DNA from: Opitutia bacterium
Lineage (GTDB): Bacteria > Verrucomicrobiota > Verrucomicrobiia > Opitutales > Opitutaceae
Assembly: GCA_003142955.1 (NCBI GenBank)
Contig: PLOH01000148.1
Location: 169,975 to 233,974 of the forward strand
DNA: 64,000 bases
Direction: 5' to 3'
Part shown: piece after piece, positions 63,824 through 64,000 of the stretch
How positions within the stretch are numbered: the first letter of the stretch is position 1
How the letters are laid out: every line of letters starts with the position of its first letter
Notes under the pieces: model-generated
The model's database searches: none
What the model saw: only the letters and a program-made list of their open reading frames with translations
Told to the model about the DNA's origin: nothing
Translations under genes and position numbers: made by a program

Positions 63824-64000
63824 GTGCGCCTGACCCGACCGCTGCAGTCTATCTTTTCCGCGGGCGACGGCCTGATCGACCGTTTGCTTTGCGTCGTGGG
63901 AGCGGTGCTGTGTTCGCAACTTCCGGAGTTCATCCAACAGTACGTCCAACGACTGGGCGGGCATCTCGACGAGGCGCGACGGCAGCTCGGGCAATTCCAG
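63824..64000 (+). CDS. DUF2937 family protein, N-terminal part
   Basis: From GTG 63824 the frame stays open for 59 codons to the window edge: VRLTRPLQSIFSAGDGLIDR then LLCVVGAVLCSQLPEFIQQYVQRLGGHLDE. This matches the DUF2937 start, with one membrane segment (LLCVVGAVLCSQLPEF) and the conserved QQYxQRLGGHLDEA segment. DUF2937 proteins are small membrane proteins of unknown function. The C-terminal part is outside the window. No strong ribosome binding site was seen before the GTG. Confidence 0.7.
   Translation, partial: MRLTRPLQSIFSAGDGLIDRLLCVVGAVLCSQLPEFIQQYVQRLGGHLDEARRQLGQFQ

Overview
The window looks like chromosomal DNA of a high-GC, Gram-negative bacterium of the Verrucomicrobiota, most probably an Opitutaceae-like lineage. 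The evidence is outer-membrane biogenesis genes (TamA/TamB, TolC, FadL), a Bat/MoxR operon with verrucomicrobial-style fused proteins, DUF4214/NHL secreted proteins, plant-polysaccharide glycosidases, many kinases with GAF or PAS domains, and a nusA-infB-rbfA-nrnA cluster that lacks rimP. The assignment is an inference from gene content; there is no rRNA gene in the window.

Layout. 1-2.4 kb: edge of a small gene, a stand-alone receiver domain, an HDOD protein and a shortened VOC protein. 2.7-8.5 kb: tamB-tamA. 8.7-9.8 kb: BON lipoprotein, DUF3309 membrane peptide and an RNA polymerase omega-like protein. 10.2-17.4 kb: esterase, TolC-family channel, a decayed ADOP permease, a secreted protein of unknown function and a clan GH-A-like glycosidase. 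17.7-21.5 kb: a large secreted NHL/Ig/DUF4214 protein. 21.7-31.9 kb: two divergent gene sets with four signalling proteins, a FadL channel and a LuxD-like acyltransferase fused to a methyltransferase. 32.1-37.3 kb: DUF4337 gene with an in-frame stop, ligA and two glycosyltransferases. 37.5-45.3 kb: moxR-DUF58-batA-batB-batD. 45.4-53.0 kb: release-factor-like protein, nucleotidyltransferase pair, MOSC protein, tRNA-Gly, hexapeptide transferase, trpS, REP-associated transposase, GH27 alpha-galactosidase and a PEGA lipoprotein. 53.1-57.8 kb: ybeY, 7TM-HD phosphodiesterase, phoH and a HIT protein. 58.3-64.0 kb: nusA-infB-rbfA-nrnA and the start of a DUF2937 gene.

The most interesting locus is 21.7-31.9 kb. 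One protein joins a LuxD-type acyltransferase/thioesterase (Ser122, Asp221 and His249 all visible) to a SAM methyltransferase. It overlaps by four bases a multi-TM histidine kinase, which is followed by a GAF-PAS protein whose receiver carries Glu in place of the phosphorylated Asp. Divergent from them are a GAF/PAS histidine kinase, a FadL-type fatty-acid channel and a receiver-kinase. The arrangement fits a self-contained system that makes, takes up and senses a fatty-acid-derived (perhaps methyl-ester) signal. This is inference and is testable.

A second theme is repeats. Several REP-like palindrome families occur as inverted doublets, and one brackets the REP-associated transposase on both sides. 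A 95-110 bp element occurs twice in opposite orientation. Several types of low-complexity filler lie at gene junctions and in places run into coding sequence.
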